A stretch of 10,473 nucleotides of DNA from an uncultured Bacillaceae bacterium (GTDB taxonomy: Bacteria; Bacillota; Bacilli; Bacillales; Pradoshiaceae): the NCBI GenBank assembly GCA_904501845.1, contig CAJGCH010000087.1:1-10473 (forward strand), in the 5' to 3' direction. This document shows positions 1 through 5,220 of this stretch, in pieces (within the stretch, counting starts at the first letter, position 1; each line of letters begins with the position of its first letter). The notes below the pieces were generated by a model. The model was not told the origin of the DNA. It saw nothing but the letters and a program-made list of their open reading frames with translations, and made no database searches. The position numbers and the translations under genes are program-made.

Positions 1-213
1 GCCCCATTTTGCCAAGTTTTCCACATGCTCTTTCGTGATGACTCTTCCATCCAATTGTCTTAATACGCTTTCAAGCAGCACCTTGATTGAATAAGGCAGC
101 TTCGTTACTTCACCTGCACCAGCTTCTTCCAAAGCTTTTAAATTGTAGTAATGATAGCGTTTACCGTTAATTTCAAAATGCTTTTGTGAGTTGAACACAT
201 CATTTTTCCCCAA
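1..213 (-). CDS. acnA: Aconitate hydratase, N-terminal part (runs off the left edge)
   Basis: First 71 codons of aconitase, the TCA-cycle enzyme that interconverts citrate and isocitrate using a 4Fe-4S cluster. The translation contains KLPYSIKVLLESVLRQ followed by KEHVENLAKW, which closely matches the N-terminus of Bacillus CitB as I know it; the cluster ligands and catalytic core lie outside the window. No ATG is available in this frame. The chosen start is TTG at 213-211, nine bases after an AGAGGGGG ribosome binding site. A second in-frame TTG at 219-217 is too close to that site. The promoter region (about 301-400) carries CcpC- and CodY-type sites, as expected for a gene repressed when citrate demand is low or nutrients are rich. 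In B. subtilis the protein also binds RNA when it lacks its cluster; nothing here tests that. Confidence 0.95.
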   Translation of the reverse strand, partial: MGKNDVFNSQKHFEINGKRYHYYNLKALEEAGAGEVTKLPYSIKVLLESVLRQLDGRVITKEHVENLAKWG

Positions 214-307
214 ATCCAATTACCCCCTCTAGGTAAAAGATAATATTAAGAATACATACTCAGAAAAGGTTATGAACTTTTTCCAATCCTAATATTCTAA
301 CAATTTA

Positions 308-336
308 ATATTAATATAACCTTTTCATAATGTAAA
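308..336 (-). promoter_or_regulatory. Sigma-A promoter of acnA
   Basis: On the minus strand, TTTACA (336-331) is separated by exactly 17 bp from TAATAT (313-308). This predicts transcription starting near 301 and an untranslated leader of about 88 nt before the TTG start. The promoter faces acnA, and the CcpC and CodY elements sit at the expected distances from it. Confidence 0.75.
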
Positions 337-374
337 ATATAAGTAATTTATAGAGGGTTATAAGTTATACTTAT
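327..374 (-). promoter_or_regulatory. CcpC-type operator of acnA (dyad plus half-site)
   Basis: A perfect ATAA-N7-TTAT dyad lies at 360-374, with a lone ATAA/TTAT half-site at 327-330. Relative to the predicted start at 301 they are centred at about -66 and -27. That is the arrangement described for the B. subtilis citB promoter, where CcpC binds the distal dyad and, without citrate, the proximal half-site to block transcription. The match is read from sequence; binding is inferred. Confidence 0.75.
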
Positions 375-385
375 CGCGATATAAC

Positions 386-400
386 ATTTTTCAGAAAATT
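386..400. promoter_or_regulatory. CodY box upstream of acnA
   Basis: This 15-base site differs from the CodY consensus AATTTTCWGAAAATT at a single position (T for A at the second base). It is centred about 92 bp upstream of the predicted acnA start. CodY, the GTP- and branched-chain-amino-acid-sensing repressor, is known to act on citB in B. subtilis. The site also overlaps the AT-rich tail of the neighbouring terminator. Confidence 0.7.
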
Positions 401-435
401 ATAATAAAGGCCGGCGAGAGAATCTCCCAGCCGGC
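401..435 (-). terminator. Rho-independent terminator of the 440-715 gene
   Basis: GCCGGC at 410-415 pairs with GCCGGC at 430-435, and an inner GAGA/TCTC stem (416-419 with 423-426) closes a three-base loop. On the minus strand the hairpin follows the TAG stop by a few bases and is followed by an imperfect T-rich tail (CTTTATTATAATTTT). It separates this gene from the acnA promoter. Confidence 0.7.
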
Positions 436-439
436 ACTC

Positions 440-715
440 CTAACGAAGCTCATTGTATTCATTCAGCTCTGATACGTATTCATTTAATGTTTCGCGAAAT
501 TGGACGAGCTGTTCACGCTGATGCTCGCTTGCAACTTCATCCGCATTTTCAACTTGCTGGTACGCTTCATTGATCTCTTCCCAAAAACGTTTTACTTCTC
601 GTCCGAATTCAGGGTCATGCTTCATCGCCTGCAAGTTTACATACACATCGGTAACTTTTCTCATACCATTTTGTGCAGCTTCGAAAGCGGCCATCTTATT
701 TTTATGATAGGGCAT
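440..715 (-). CDS. Small helical protein of unknown function (91 aa)
   Basis: I do not recognise this family. The ORF is well supported: its ATG lies seven bases after a GGAGG ribosome binding site (727-723), and a terminator follows the stop. The protein is 91 residues, soluble, rich in Glu, Gln and Asn, with no cysteine and no membrane segment. From about residue 15 it reads as amphipathic helix, with probable coiled-coil character over 40-88 (FWEEINEAYQQVEN, FRETLNEYVSELNEY). It sits between acnA and sspP, where B. subtilis has sspO, but it does not resemble SspO. It is divergent to sspP across 150 bp. Expression during sporulation would fit the position but is not shown. Confidence 0.75.
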   Translation of the reverse strand: MPYHKNKMAAFEAAQNGMRKVTDVYVNLQAMKHDPEFGREVKRFWEEINEAYQQVENADEVASEHQREQLVQFRETLNEYVSELNEYNELR

Positions 716-816
716 GTTATATCCTCCAATCCTATTTCTCGACCTTTATGGTGCACCAACATAGGCGGCCTTATTCTAAGGTGACCTTTGCGTGAAGGAT
801 TTGGCAGACCAGCAAT

Positions 817-847
817 CGAATTGATTCCTACTTCCCTACCCATACTA
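817..847 (+). promoter_or_regulatory. Possible sigma-G promoter of sspP
   Basis: CATACTA at 841-847 fits the forespore sigma-G -10 pattern CATNHTA exactly. CGAATT at 817-822, 18 bp upstream, is a 4/6 match to a TGAATA-type -35. Forespore expression is expected for an SASP gene. The predicted start would be only about 15 nt before the ATG, at the edge of the ribosome binding site, so the call is tentative. Confidence 0.4.
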
Positions 848-868
848 CAACACAAGGAGGGATTAGAT

Positions 869-1000
869 ATGAGCAATAAACGAAAGCATGCCATTGAACC
901 AGATAAACAATCCGGCCAGCCAAAGCCGATGAGCGGCTCCCATAAGGTCAAGAACCGTAATCATACCCGCCAGAAAAGTAAATCACATCATGATATGTAA
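869..1000 (+). CDS. sspP: Small acid-soluble spore protein P
   Basis: A 43-residue, very basic and hydrophilic protein. Its second half, with the motifs GQPKPMSGSHKVKNRNHTRQ and the C-terminal HHDM, matches B. subtilis SspP (CotL), a minor SASP made in the forespore and packed in the spore core. Its exact role is not established. The start is the ATG eight bases after AAGGAGG (854-860). An in-frame extension upstream has no ribosome binding site and does not look like SASP sequence. In B. subtilis sspP follows sspO in one operon; no sspO is present here, and sspP seems to be transcribed alone, with a strong terminator right after its stop. Confidence 0.92.
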   Translation: MSNKRKHAIEPDKQSGQPKPMSGSHKVKNRNHTRQKSKSHHDM

Positions 1001-1005
1001 GCTGC

Positions 1006-1038
1006 AAAAAGCCGGTTAAGCTTCCTTCCGGCTTTTTT
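1006..1038 (+). terminator. Rho-independent terminator of sspP
   Basis: AAAAAGCCGG (1006-1015) pairs with CCGGCTTTTT (1028-1037), and the second arm runs into a run of six T. It starts six bases after the sspP stop and separates sspP from cotM. Confidence 0.9.
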
Positions 1039-1045
1039 CTCTTGT

Positions 1046-1074
1046 CACCCTTTTCATTGAAGAGGAATATAATG
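1046..1074 (+). promoter_or_regulatory. Possible sigma-K promoter of cotM
   Basis: CACC (1046-1049), then 16 bp, then AATATAATG (1066-1074), which matches the sigma-K -10 CATANNNTA except at the two end positions. B. subtilis cotM is known to be made in the mother cell under sigma-K with GerE. The same bases contain TATAAT (1068-1073), but no good sigma-A -35 lies at 16-18 bp, so a sigma-A reading is weaker. Confidence 0.35.
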
Positions 1075-1105
1075 AAAACAGCACCGTGTAAATGGGGGTA
1101 ATCTC

Positions 1106-1486
1106 ATGTGTTCTTCTAGCTGGGGGCATGAACAAGAAAAAGCTATGTTGGGATCGTTTTATTTAGACCCGTTCACCACCTATTTAGATGAGATGGAGTT
1201 TCGGGTTGATTTATTCGAGGTGGATGAAGGCTATTTAATTGAGGCAGAACGAAAGCAAACACCAAGAGGCAACATCTGTATCGAGATTAATGATGATTAT
1301 TGTGCCATCGCGCTTTATCAATCTGTCGGCATAAAGCAAAGGAAGATACTATTCCCATTTCGGCTCGAGGAATTAGCCATCCATGCCGAATTGGAAGAGG
1401 AACTGATCCAAATTTATATAGGCAGACAATCAAGCCCTATCCAAAAAGGGCCGTTTTCTCTTTGGATTCCCCCAAATGAAGCCTAA
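1106..1486 (+). CDS. cotM: Spore coat protein CotM, divergent Hsp20/alpha-crystallin type
   Basis: 126 residues. The segment DPFTTYLDEMEFRVDLFEVD followed by YLIEAE (about 21-48) aligns with the DPF...IDLYE...YIIEA core of B. subtilis CotM, a small alpha-crystallin-type outer coat protein. The rest has the alternating hydrophobic pattern of a beta-sandwich (ICIEIN, KILFPF, IQIYIG, FSLWIP). A clear Hsp20 C-terminal IxI motif is missing, as in other coat-specialised members. The ATG is six bases after TGGGGGT (1093-1099). The position next to sspP, with acnA and a yneK-like gene nearby, matches B. subtilis synteny and supports the assignment more than residue identity does. A later ATG at codon 14 lacks a good ribosome binding site. 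Confidence 0.78.
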   Translation: MCSSSWGHEQEKAMLGSFYLDPFTTYLDEMEFRVDLFEVDEGYLIEAERKQTPRGNICIEINDDYCAIALYQSVGIKQRKILFPFRLEELAIHAELEEELIQIYIGRQSSPIQKGPFSLWIPPNEA

Positions 1487-1562
1487 TCTCATATTCATGT
1501 GTAAAACGACAAAAAAAGTGGTAACTGAATACCAACTAATCATTCATGGGAGTGAGTCATTA

Positions 1563-2195
1563 TTGGATTATGTATGGTATGCAAGTTACGGCTCCAATTT
1601 GTTCGAAGACCGATTTCATTGCTATATAAACGGAGGAACGCCTGAGGGTTCTGCTTATGCGGAAGTAGGTTGCACCGATAAAGCCCTGCCCCTGAAGGCA
1701 GCAACAATCTCAATGCCTTATGAGCTGTATTTCTCGAAGTTTTCTAAACGATGGCATGGAGGAGTAGCCTTTATTGATATCGTCAAGAACCCTTCAGCCA
1801 GGACTTATGGGAAGATGTACTTAATTACAAGTGATCAATTCCAGGAAATTGTCCAGCAGGAAAATGGAGATCACGACATGAAAATAGACCTGGCACTTGC
1901 CAAAGAGGTCCATACCTACTCCTTTAACCAATCATGGTATGGAAACATCCTCTATCTCGGGGAAAGGGACGGCTGCCCAATCTTTACATTCACAGCAAAT
2001 GAAGAAATGAAGGAACAAGCTATTACACCTCCCTCCATCCCCTACCTGCGCAATCTTTATAGAGGGTTATGGCCATTACACCAGGACAGGGAAAAAATCA
2101 TTGATTATCTATCCTCCAAAAAAGGAGTAAAGGAAATCTATTCGAAAGAGGACCTTTATGAACAATTCCCAGAAATGATAAAAAACCGAACTTAA
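1563..2195 (+). CDS. Gamma-glutamylcyclotransferase-fold (GGCT/AIG2-like) protein
   Basis: 210 residues from a TTG start. The N-terminus VWYASYGSNL carries the YGSN phosphate-binding-like loop (residues 9-12) of the GGCT/AIG2 fold. A later GKMYLIT strand followed by a helix ending VQQEN (Glu near residue 100) sits where the family has its catalytic Glu. Substrate unknown; relatives open gamma-glutamyl or similar amide bonds. An in-frame ATG at 1476 overlaps cotM but has no ribosome binding site and adds 29 residues that do not fit the fold. TTG at 1563 follows GGGAG (1548-1552) by ten bases and places the YASYGSNL motif at the N-terminus, as expected. The gene probably follows cotM in one transcript, since no clear promoter lies in the 76-bp gap. 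The stop codon is inside the terminator loop. Confidence 0.72.
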   Translation: MDYVWYASYGSNLFEDRFHCYINGGTPEGSAYAEVGCTDKALPLKAATISMPYELYFSKFSKRWHGGVAFIDIVKNPSARTYGKMYLITSDQFQEIVQQENGDHDMKIDLALAKEVHTYSFNQSWYGNILYLGERDGCPIFTFTANEEMKEQAITPPSIPYLRNLYRGLWPLHQDREKIIDYLSSKKGVKEIYSKEDLYEQFPEMIKNRT

Positions 2196-2211
2196 TGACA
2201 GGTTCGGTTTT
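2182..2211. terminator. Bidirectional terminator between the GGCT-like gene and the Nudix gene
   Basis: AAAACCGAAC (2182-2191) pairs perfectly with GTTCGGTTTT (2202-2211) around a ten-base loop. T-rich stretches follow on the plus strand and a run of six T follows on the minus strand. The hairpin overlaps the 3' end of the plus gene and lies 24 bp past the stop of the Nudix gene, so it can end both convergent transcripts. Confidence 0.85.
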
Positions 2212-2235
2212 CTCGTTTTCTCGTTTTATGAATCC

Positions 2236-2739
2236 CTAGAAGAACAGCTCATCAGCTTTCATTAATAATTCCAGGTCCCTGTTTTGAATGAATTTCCCAA
2301 TGTAGTTAGTCGGCTGGTCCTGTTTTAAGATCTCAATCGCGATATGCATCGGTACCCATCGCAGCACAAATCCGTCGTTGATTTCTGCCTCCGTATAGCT
2401 TGGATCCTTCAGTTCCCCAGTTGCTTTTGCCTTATACCCATAGGAAATTTGCAGATGGCCTACTTCTCCGCGGTATTCAAGCGTCATCCCAAGCTCCTCG
2501 ATGTCCTCGATCATGGTTCCGACTTCTTCTTCAACTTCCCTTTTTAAGGCGTCATAAATCGTTTCATTGTTTTCAATACCGCCACCAGGCAGTTTATGAT
2601 AATTTCCATTGGCAACAAATAAAAGAGCTATCTCATCACGGTCATTAATGACTACTGCTCTAGCTGCTTTTCTAACACGGTATGCCTGGTCCGCATGTTG
2701 TTCGAAACCATCATCATAAATCTCCTTGATAAGTTCCAT
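2236..2739 (-). CDS. Nudix hydrolase
   Basis: 167 residues, a single-domain Nudix protein that would hydrolyse a nucleoside-diphosphate-linked substrate at the pyrophosphate, using metal held by the Nudix box. The box spans residues 53-75 (GGIENNE, seven residues, REVEEEVG) and fits GX5EX7REUXEEXGU except that the last position is Thr. The strand before it (AARAVVINDRDEIALLFV) and KLPGGG are typical. The C-terminal FVLRWVP and helix complete the fold. Substrate cannot be predicted; in Bacillus such proteins are often annotated loosely as MutT/8-oxo-dGTPase-like. The ATG follows AAAAGGGG (11 bp spacing). It is divergent from the metallopeptidase gene and has a 14-bp palindrome upstream. Confidence 0.9.
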   Translation of the reverse strand: MELIKEIYDDGFEQHADQAYRVRKAARAVVINDRDEIALLFVANGNYHKLPGGGIENNETIYDALKREVEEEVGTMIEDIEELGMTLEYRGEVGHLQISYGYKAKATGELKDPSYTEAEINDGFVLRWVPMHIAIEILKQDQPTNYIGKFIQNRDLELLMKADELFF

Positions 2740-2769
2740 ATTGTTTGTGACCCCTTTTATATAATTCTT

Positions 2770-2783
2770 ATAGAAATTTCTAT
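2770..2783. repeat. 14-bp perfect palindrome upstream of the Nudix gene
   Basis: ATAGAAATTTCTAT lies 31 bp upstream of the Nudix start codon, in the AT-rich divergent region. It could be an operator for a dimeric regulator or part of the Nudix mRNA leader. I cannot place a convincing sigma-A promoter around it, and a palindrome in AT-rich DNA may be chance. Confidence 0.35.
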
Positions 2784-2866
2784 CTAATTTTACCTTGTTT
2801 TTTCAATAAATGATATAGATAATCTCATCCATATTTATGATTATGCCTCACAATATCCCGTTGTTA

Positions 2867-2875
2867 TGCTATAAT
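2867..2875 (+). promoter_or_regulatory. Extended -10 promoter of the metallopeptidase gene
   Basis: TGCTATAAT gives a perfect TATAAT with an upstream TGN extension. A weak -35 (CTCACA, 2847-2852) lies 17 bp away. Transcription would begin near 2882, leaving about 100 nt of leader in which I see no strong structure. Confidence 0.55.
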
Positions 2876-2984
2876 TATGTACATTTCTACTATTTACTGG
2901 GCGAAATTGATATCCTCAACCCTTAAGATGTAACCATCAAACAGTCCCCCTTTTTGCCAATTATGAGACAATTGGAGGAAGATG

Positions 2985-3875
2985 ATGAACCGAATCATTT
3001 GGAAAACAATTGGGGCTTCAATCTTATTTTGTCTCTTTGCCCTGGTGTTTTTTACTATAAAAGTTCATGACACGCTTGAATCAAGAAACAAGATTGACCT
3101 CGGATATGTCGAAGCCCTCCATGTGATGGCATCAAGAAATTATGACTCTAAAGAAGAGCTGGCTTTGAAAAATCAATTAAAGCAGAAAACATCGCAATAT
3201 ATCCAGGTTTTCTATGATCCCAGACAGCAAGCCATTGCCTCCTATGCCATGGAAGTACTCGATAAGGCCCGCAGCAAAAATATTCATTTGATTGGAGAAT
3301 ATCCGACTCCGCCTCTTGATTTGATTCTTTTCCAGGATAGCAAACAGTTCTATCGATATTCCCAAATCAGGAACACGAATGGCTACTATTCCGATTTGGA
3401 TAAGATCATCGGCATCCTTCCCCATGATACGCACGCCAGCCGCTCCGCAAACACGCAAGAAGAACTCATCCATTACATCGTCATGCATGAATATAGCCAT
3501 TATGCCCTTATCCAAAAGATACAGGCTTTAGGCATACGTGCAACCATACCTGAATGGTTCTTAGAAGGTTACGCCGAATACATAAGCTTTACTCATTCTG
3601 AGGATGTTTTGCGTTCTATTCCTCCGGATACCGTCATTCCTTTTGAAAATCTGGAGAAACCGCAGCAATGGAAGCATCTGCGCACGGCTGGTGCGACAGA
3701 TATATACCGGCAGAGTGAGGAGGCTATCTCCTATATCATTAACCTATACGGCAGTGAATCTATTATAAACATCCTTATGCAAGCGGGCCGGTCCAAATCA
3801 TTTGAAGACGCGCTCAGGCAATCAACAGGACTAAATTATGATGAATTGGAAGAAGCATTAGCAGCTCTAAGATAA
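2985..3875 (+). CDS. Membrane-anchored zinc metallopeptidase (HExxH, gluzincin-like)
   Basis: 296 residues. An N-terminal hydrophobic segment (about 5-26, IIWKTIGASILFCLFALVFF) preceded by Arg and Lys predicts a signal anchor with the rest outside the cell. The catalytic motif HEYSH (His168, Glu169, His172) is followed by EWFLEGYAEY, whose Glu194 is the likely third zinc ligand, as in peptidase-MA/gluzincin families. Natural substrate unknown; it may process or turn over a surface protein. Two ATGs are adjacent; the second (2985) is chosen because it lies six bases after GGAGG, against three for 2982. It stands alone between divergent Nudix and convergent YneK-like genes, with its own promoter. 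Confidence 0.85.
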   Translation: MNRIIWKTIGASILFCLFALVFFTIKVHDTLESRNKIDLGYVEALHVMASRNYDSKEELALKNQLKQKTSQYIQVFYDPRQQAIASYAMEVLDKARSKNIHLIGEYPTPPLDLILFQDSKQFYRYSQIRNTNGYYSDLDKIIGILPHDTHASRSANTQEELIHYIVMHEYSHYALIQKIQALGIRATIPEWFLEGYAEYISFTHSEDVLRSIPPDTVIPFENLEKPQQWKHLRTAGATDIYRQSEEAISYIINLYGSESIINILMQAGRSKSFEDALRQSTGLNYDELEEALAALR

Positions 3876-3919
3876 AGTCGCACACCATGGAGCCCTTTTT
3901 GTAATCATATTAAGTAATG

Positions 3920-3941
3920 TGCCTATTCTTAAATATAGGCA
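3920..3941. terminator. Weak hairpin after the metallopeptidase gene
   Basis: TGCCTAT (3920-3926) pairs with ATAGGCA (3935-3941) around eight bases. It is not followed by a T run on the plus strand, so it may be a mere stem or a weak end for the 2985-3875 transcript. Confidence 0.3.
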
Positions 3942-3946
3942 ATAAT

Positions 3947-3975
3947 AAAAAGGCAGACCTGATTAGGTTCTGCCT
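3947..3975 (-). terminator. Rho-independent terminator of the yneK-like gene
   Basis: AGGCAGACCT (3951-3960) pairs with AGGTTCTGCCT (3965-3975) with one bulged base and a four-base loop. On the minus strand it lies just after the stop at 3978 and runs into TTTTTATTATT. Confidence 0.8.
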
Positions 3976-3977
3976 CC

Positions 3978-4424
3978 TCACTGACTAGACATCAGAAAAT
4001 ATTGTTCATATGGCGTAATATCAATCTTTTCCTCCGCAAGCTTCTTCTTCAAAAACTTATGATCACGTTTTGGCGTAGCCAATATGTAGCCTTTAATGAG
4101 TATATCCATCGTAATCGAGGATGCCTTCTCCTTGAGCGCGATCTCTCCAATCTTCCCGGCAATCTTATGTCTCGCCACGTCCCGAAACAGCTCGGGCACA
4201 GGACTGACCAGCTCCTCAAGAAAAGCTTTTTGTTCATCCGCCCACAAATGCCTGGTCTTTTCCACGTAATGAACTTCCCAATCCATGTCAGATTTCCCAT
4301 CTTCCTTAGGAAGCTTCTTCAGGAATTTTCTGAACATGAAGAATCCGCCAATGCCCATAAAGACAATCATAAAGACAATCCAAAACAGGATGAACCAAAG
4401 AAACCATCCCTCAAGCACGTTCAT
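3978..4424 (-). CDS. yneK: YneK-like membrane protein (DUF2621)
   Basis: 148 residues. One N-terminal membrane segment (about 8-31, rich in Phe, Ile, Met and Gly) is followed by a basic stretch (RKFLKKLPK) and a hydrophilic helical domain of about 110 residues containing WADEQKAFLEELV and ARHKIAGKIGEIALKEKAS. Length, topology and position beside the cotM/sspP/acnA block match B. subtilis YneK, a DUF2621 protein of unknown function. Three unrelated genes separate it from cotM here, so the synteny is loose. The ATG follows AGGGGTGA with only three bases after the G run. GTG two codons later would have a more usual spacing, so the start is uncertain by two residues. Confidence 0.68.
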   Translation of the reverse strand: MNVLEGWFLWFILFWIVFMIVFMGIGGFFMFRKFLKKLPKEDGKSDMDWEVHYVEKTRHLWADEQKAFLEELVSPVPELFRDVARHKIAGKIGEIALKEKASSITMDILIKGYILATPKRDHKFLKKKLAEEKIDITPYEQYFLMSSQ

Positions 4425-4456
4425 TCACCCCTAATTGTATTTAATAGAATATCATT

Positions 4457-4484
4457 ATTATAGCAAAGGATTGCCAGGCATCAA
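4457..4484 (-). promoter_or_regulatory. Sigma-A promoter of the yneK-like gene
   Basis: On the minus strand TTGATG (4484-4479), 16 bp, TATAAT (4462-4457), with TGC just before the -10 as an extended element. The start of transcription is predicted near 4450, about 26 nt before the ATG. Confidence 0.7.
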
Positions 4485-4547
4485 CTAAATTACCTAAATA
4501 TTAGCATAAATAAAAAGGAGATCCGAAAGCATATAGACAAATACTTC

Positions 4548-4655
4548 ATGCATACACTGACTCAGAAGCACTTATCGCTCGAGCATGACCTTCATTGGAG
4601 TAATTTGTCGGAAAAATCAGTTAAAGGGATGAAAGACAAGAATGCTCATGCTTAA
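4548..4655 (+). other. Doubtful 35-codon reading frame, possible gene remnant
   Basis: From ATG 4548 to TAA 4653 the frame encodes 35 His- and Lys-rich residues (start MHTLTQKHLSLEHDLHW). The frame is open upstream to 4464 and passes a good AAAAAGGAG ribosome binding site (4512-4520), but no ATG, GTG or TTG lies at usable distance after that site. This is what a gene that lost its start codon would look like; chance is also possible. I do not recognise the peptide. Confidence 0.2.
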
Positions 4656-4691
4656 TCTCAGAAAACGGCGGATAATTGCCCATTCTCCCCT

Positions 4692-4720
4692 TTGTCAACC
4701 CAGTATGTATTTGATATAAA
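4692..4720 (+). promoter_or_regulatory. Sigma-A promoter of the 44-residue basic protein
   Basis: TTGTCA (4692-4697), 17 bp, TATAAA (4715-4720), each a 5/6 match, with TGA before the -10 as an extended element. The start is predicted near 4727, giving a leader of about 113 nt. Confidence 0.7.
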
Positions 4721-4839
4721 TAAAACAAGTTCTTCTTATCAGACATGCAGACTGGGATGATATTCGCCGGAAGGAAAGCCTTTGGTTGTCGGTAACAATG
4801 TACGATTGGAATCCACTATCTTTAAGGAGGCTACAATTA

Positions 4840-4974
4840 ATGGGTAAAAAAGTCCACAGACGCCGGGAAGTCAGACGATTACTGCGGGAAGAAATAAAGA
4901 AAATGGATTCTCTCACAAAGCCAGCACCAAATGAACAAATTTCGACAATAGGACATGAAAAAATCAGCTTATAA
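4840..4974 (+). CDS. Small basic protein of unknown function (44 aa)
   Basis: 44 residues with no recognised family. The first half is strongly basic and helical (KKVHRRREVRRLLREEIKKM); the second is polar with a Pro-Ala-Pro break. There is no membrane segment. The gene is well supported: AAGGAGG (4824-4830) nine bases before the ATG, a good promoter at 4692-4720, and a terminator 24 bp past the stop, which together make a monocistronic unit. An earlier in-frame ATG at 4798 has no ribosome binding site. The Arg/Lys cluster would suit binding to nucleic acid, membrane surface or a partner, but that is inference. The 113-nt leader is long for so small a gene and might carry regulation. Confidence 0.65.
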   Translation: MGKKVHRRREVRRLLREEIKKMDSLTKPAPNEQISTIGHEKISL

Positions 4975-4998
4975 GCTACCTGCAAACTGTACGCAATA

Positions 4999-5041
4999 GG
5001 GGTTGAGAATATTTTATTTCTCAATCCCTTGTTTGGTTTTT
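4999..5041 (+). terminator. Rho-independent terminator of the 44-residue protein gene
   Basis: GGGGTTGAGAA (4999-5009) pairs with TTCTCAATCCC (5018-5028), with one G-U pair, around an eight-base loop, followed by TTGTTTGGTTTTT. Confidence 0.85.
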
Positions 5042-5140
5042 AAGTTAAAATGATTTTTAAAGAAATAAGCAAAACCCGCATAATCTCTTATCCTTCCTCA
5101 CTCTTTCCCCCTATCTTTTTCCTATAATAAGACAATAAAT

Positions 5141-5165
5141 GTTTCCTTCCTAAATCATGGGGTAT
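5141..5165 (+). promoter_or_regulatory. Sigma-B promoter of the manganese catalase gene
   Basis: GTTTCC (5141-5146), 13 bp, GGGTAT (5160-5165). The -10 is a perfect match to the general-stress sigma-B consensus and the -35 matches GTTTAA at four of six. The predicted start near 5172 leaves about 49 nt before the ATG. Manganese catalase genes such as ydbD are part of the sigma-B regulon in B. subtilis, which supports the call. Confidence 0.65.
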
Positions 5166-5220
5166 TAATGCTTGTGAGGCCATTATAGCCAATACAAACC
5201 ATATACGGAGGGATTTGTTA

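Noticed and set aside
273..326. RNA hairpin (attenuator or riboswitch) in the acnA leader
   Set aside because: The left and right arms lie on opposite sides of the predicted transcription start, so they cannot pair in the mRNA.
500..784. Plus-strand frame of 94 codons opposite the 91-residue gene
   Set aside because: Antisense to a gene with a strong ribosome binding site and terminator; Cys/Phe-rich with no ribosome binding site of its own.
788..868. In-frame extension upstream of sspP
   Set aside because: No ribosome binding site at that start, and the AAGGAGG plus ATG at 869 give the known SspP length.
661..951. Minus-strand frame of 96 codons across sspP
   Set aside because: Antisense shadow of the well-identified sspP and its upstream region.
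3177..3515. Minus-strand frame of 112 codons inside the metallopeptidase
   Set aside because: Antisense to the HExxH region of a clear gene; no ribosome binding site.
4002..4463. Plus-strand frame of 153 codons opposite the yneK-like gene
   Set aside because: Longer than the real gene, but it lacks a ribosome binding site. The minus-strand product has a coherent membrane segment and a matching promoter and terminator.
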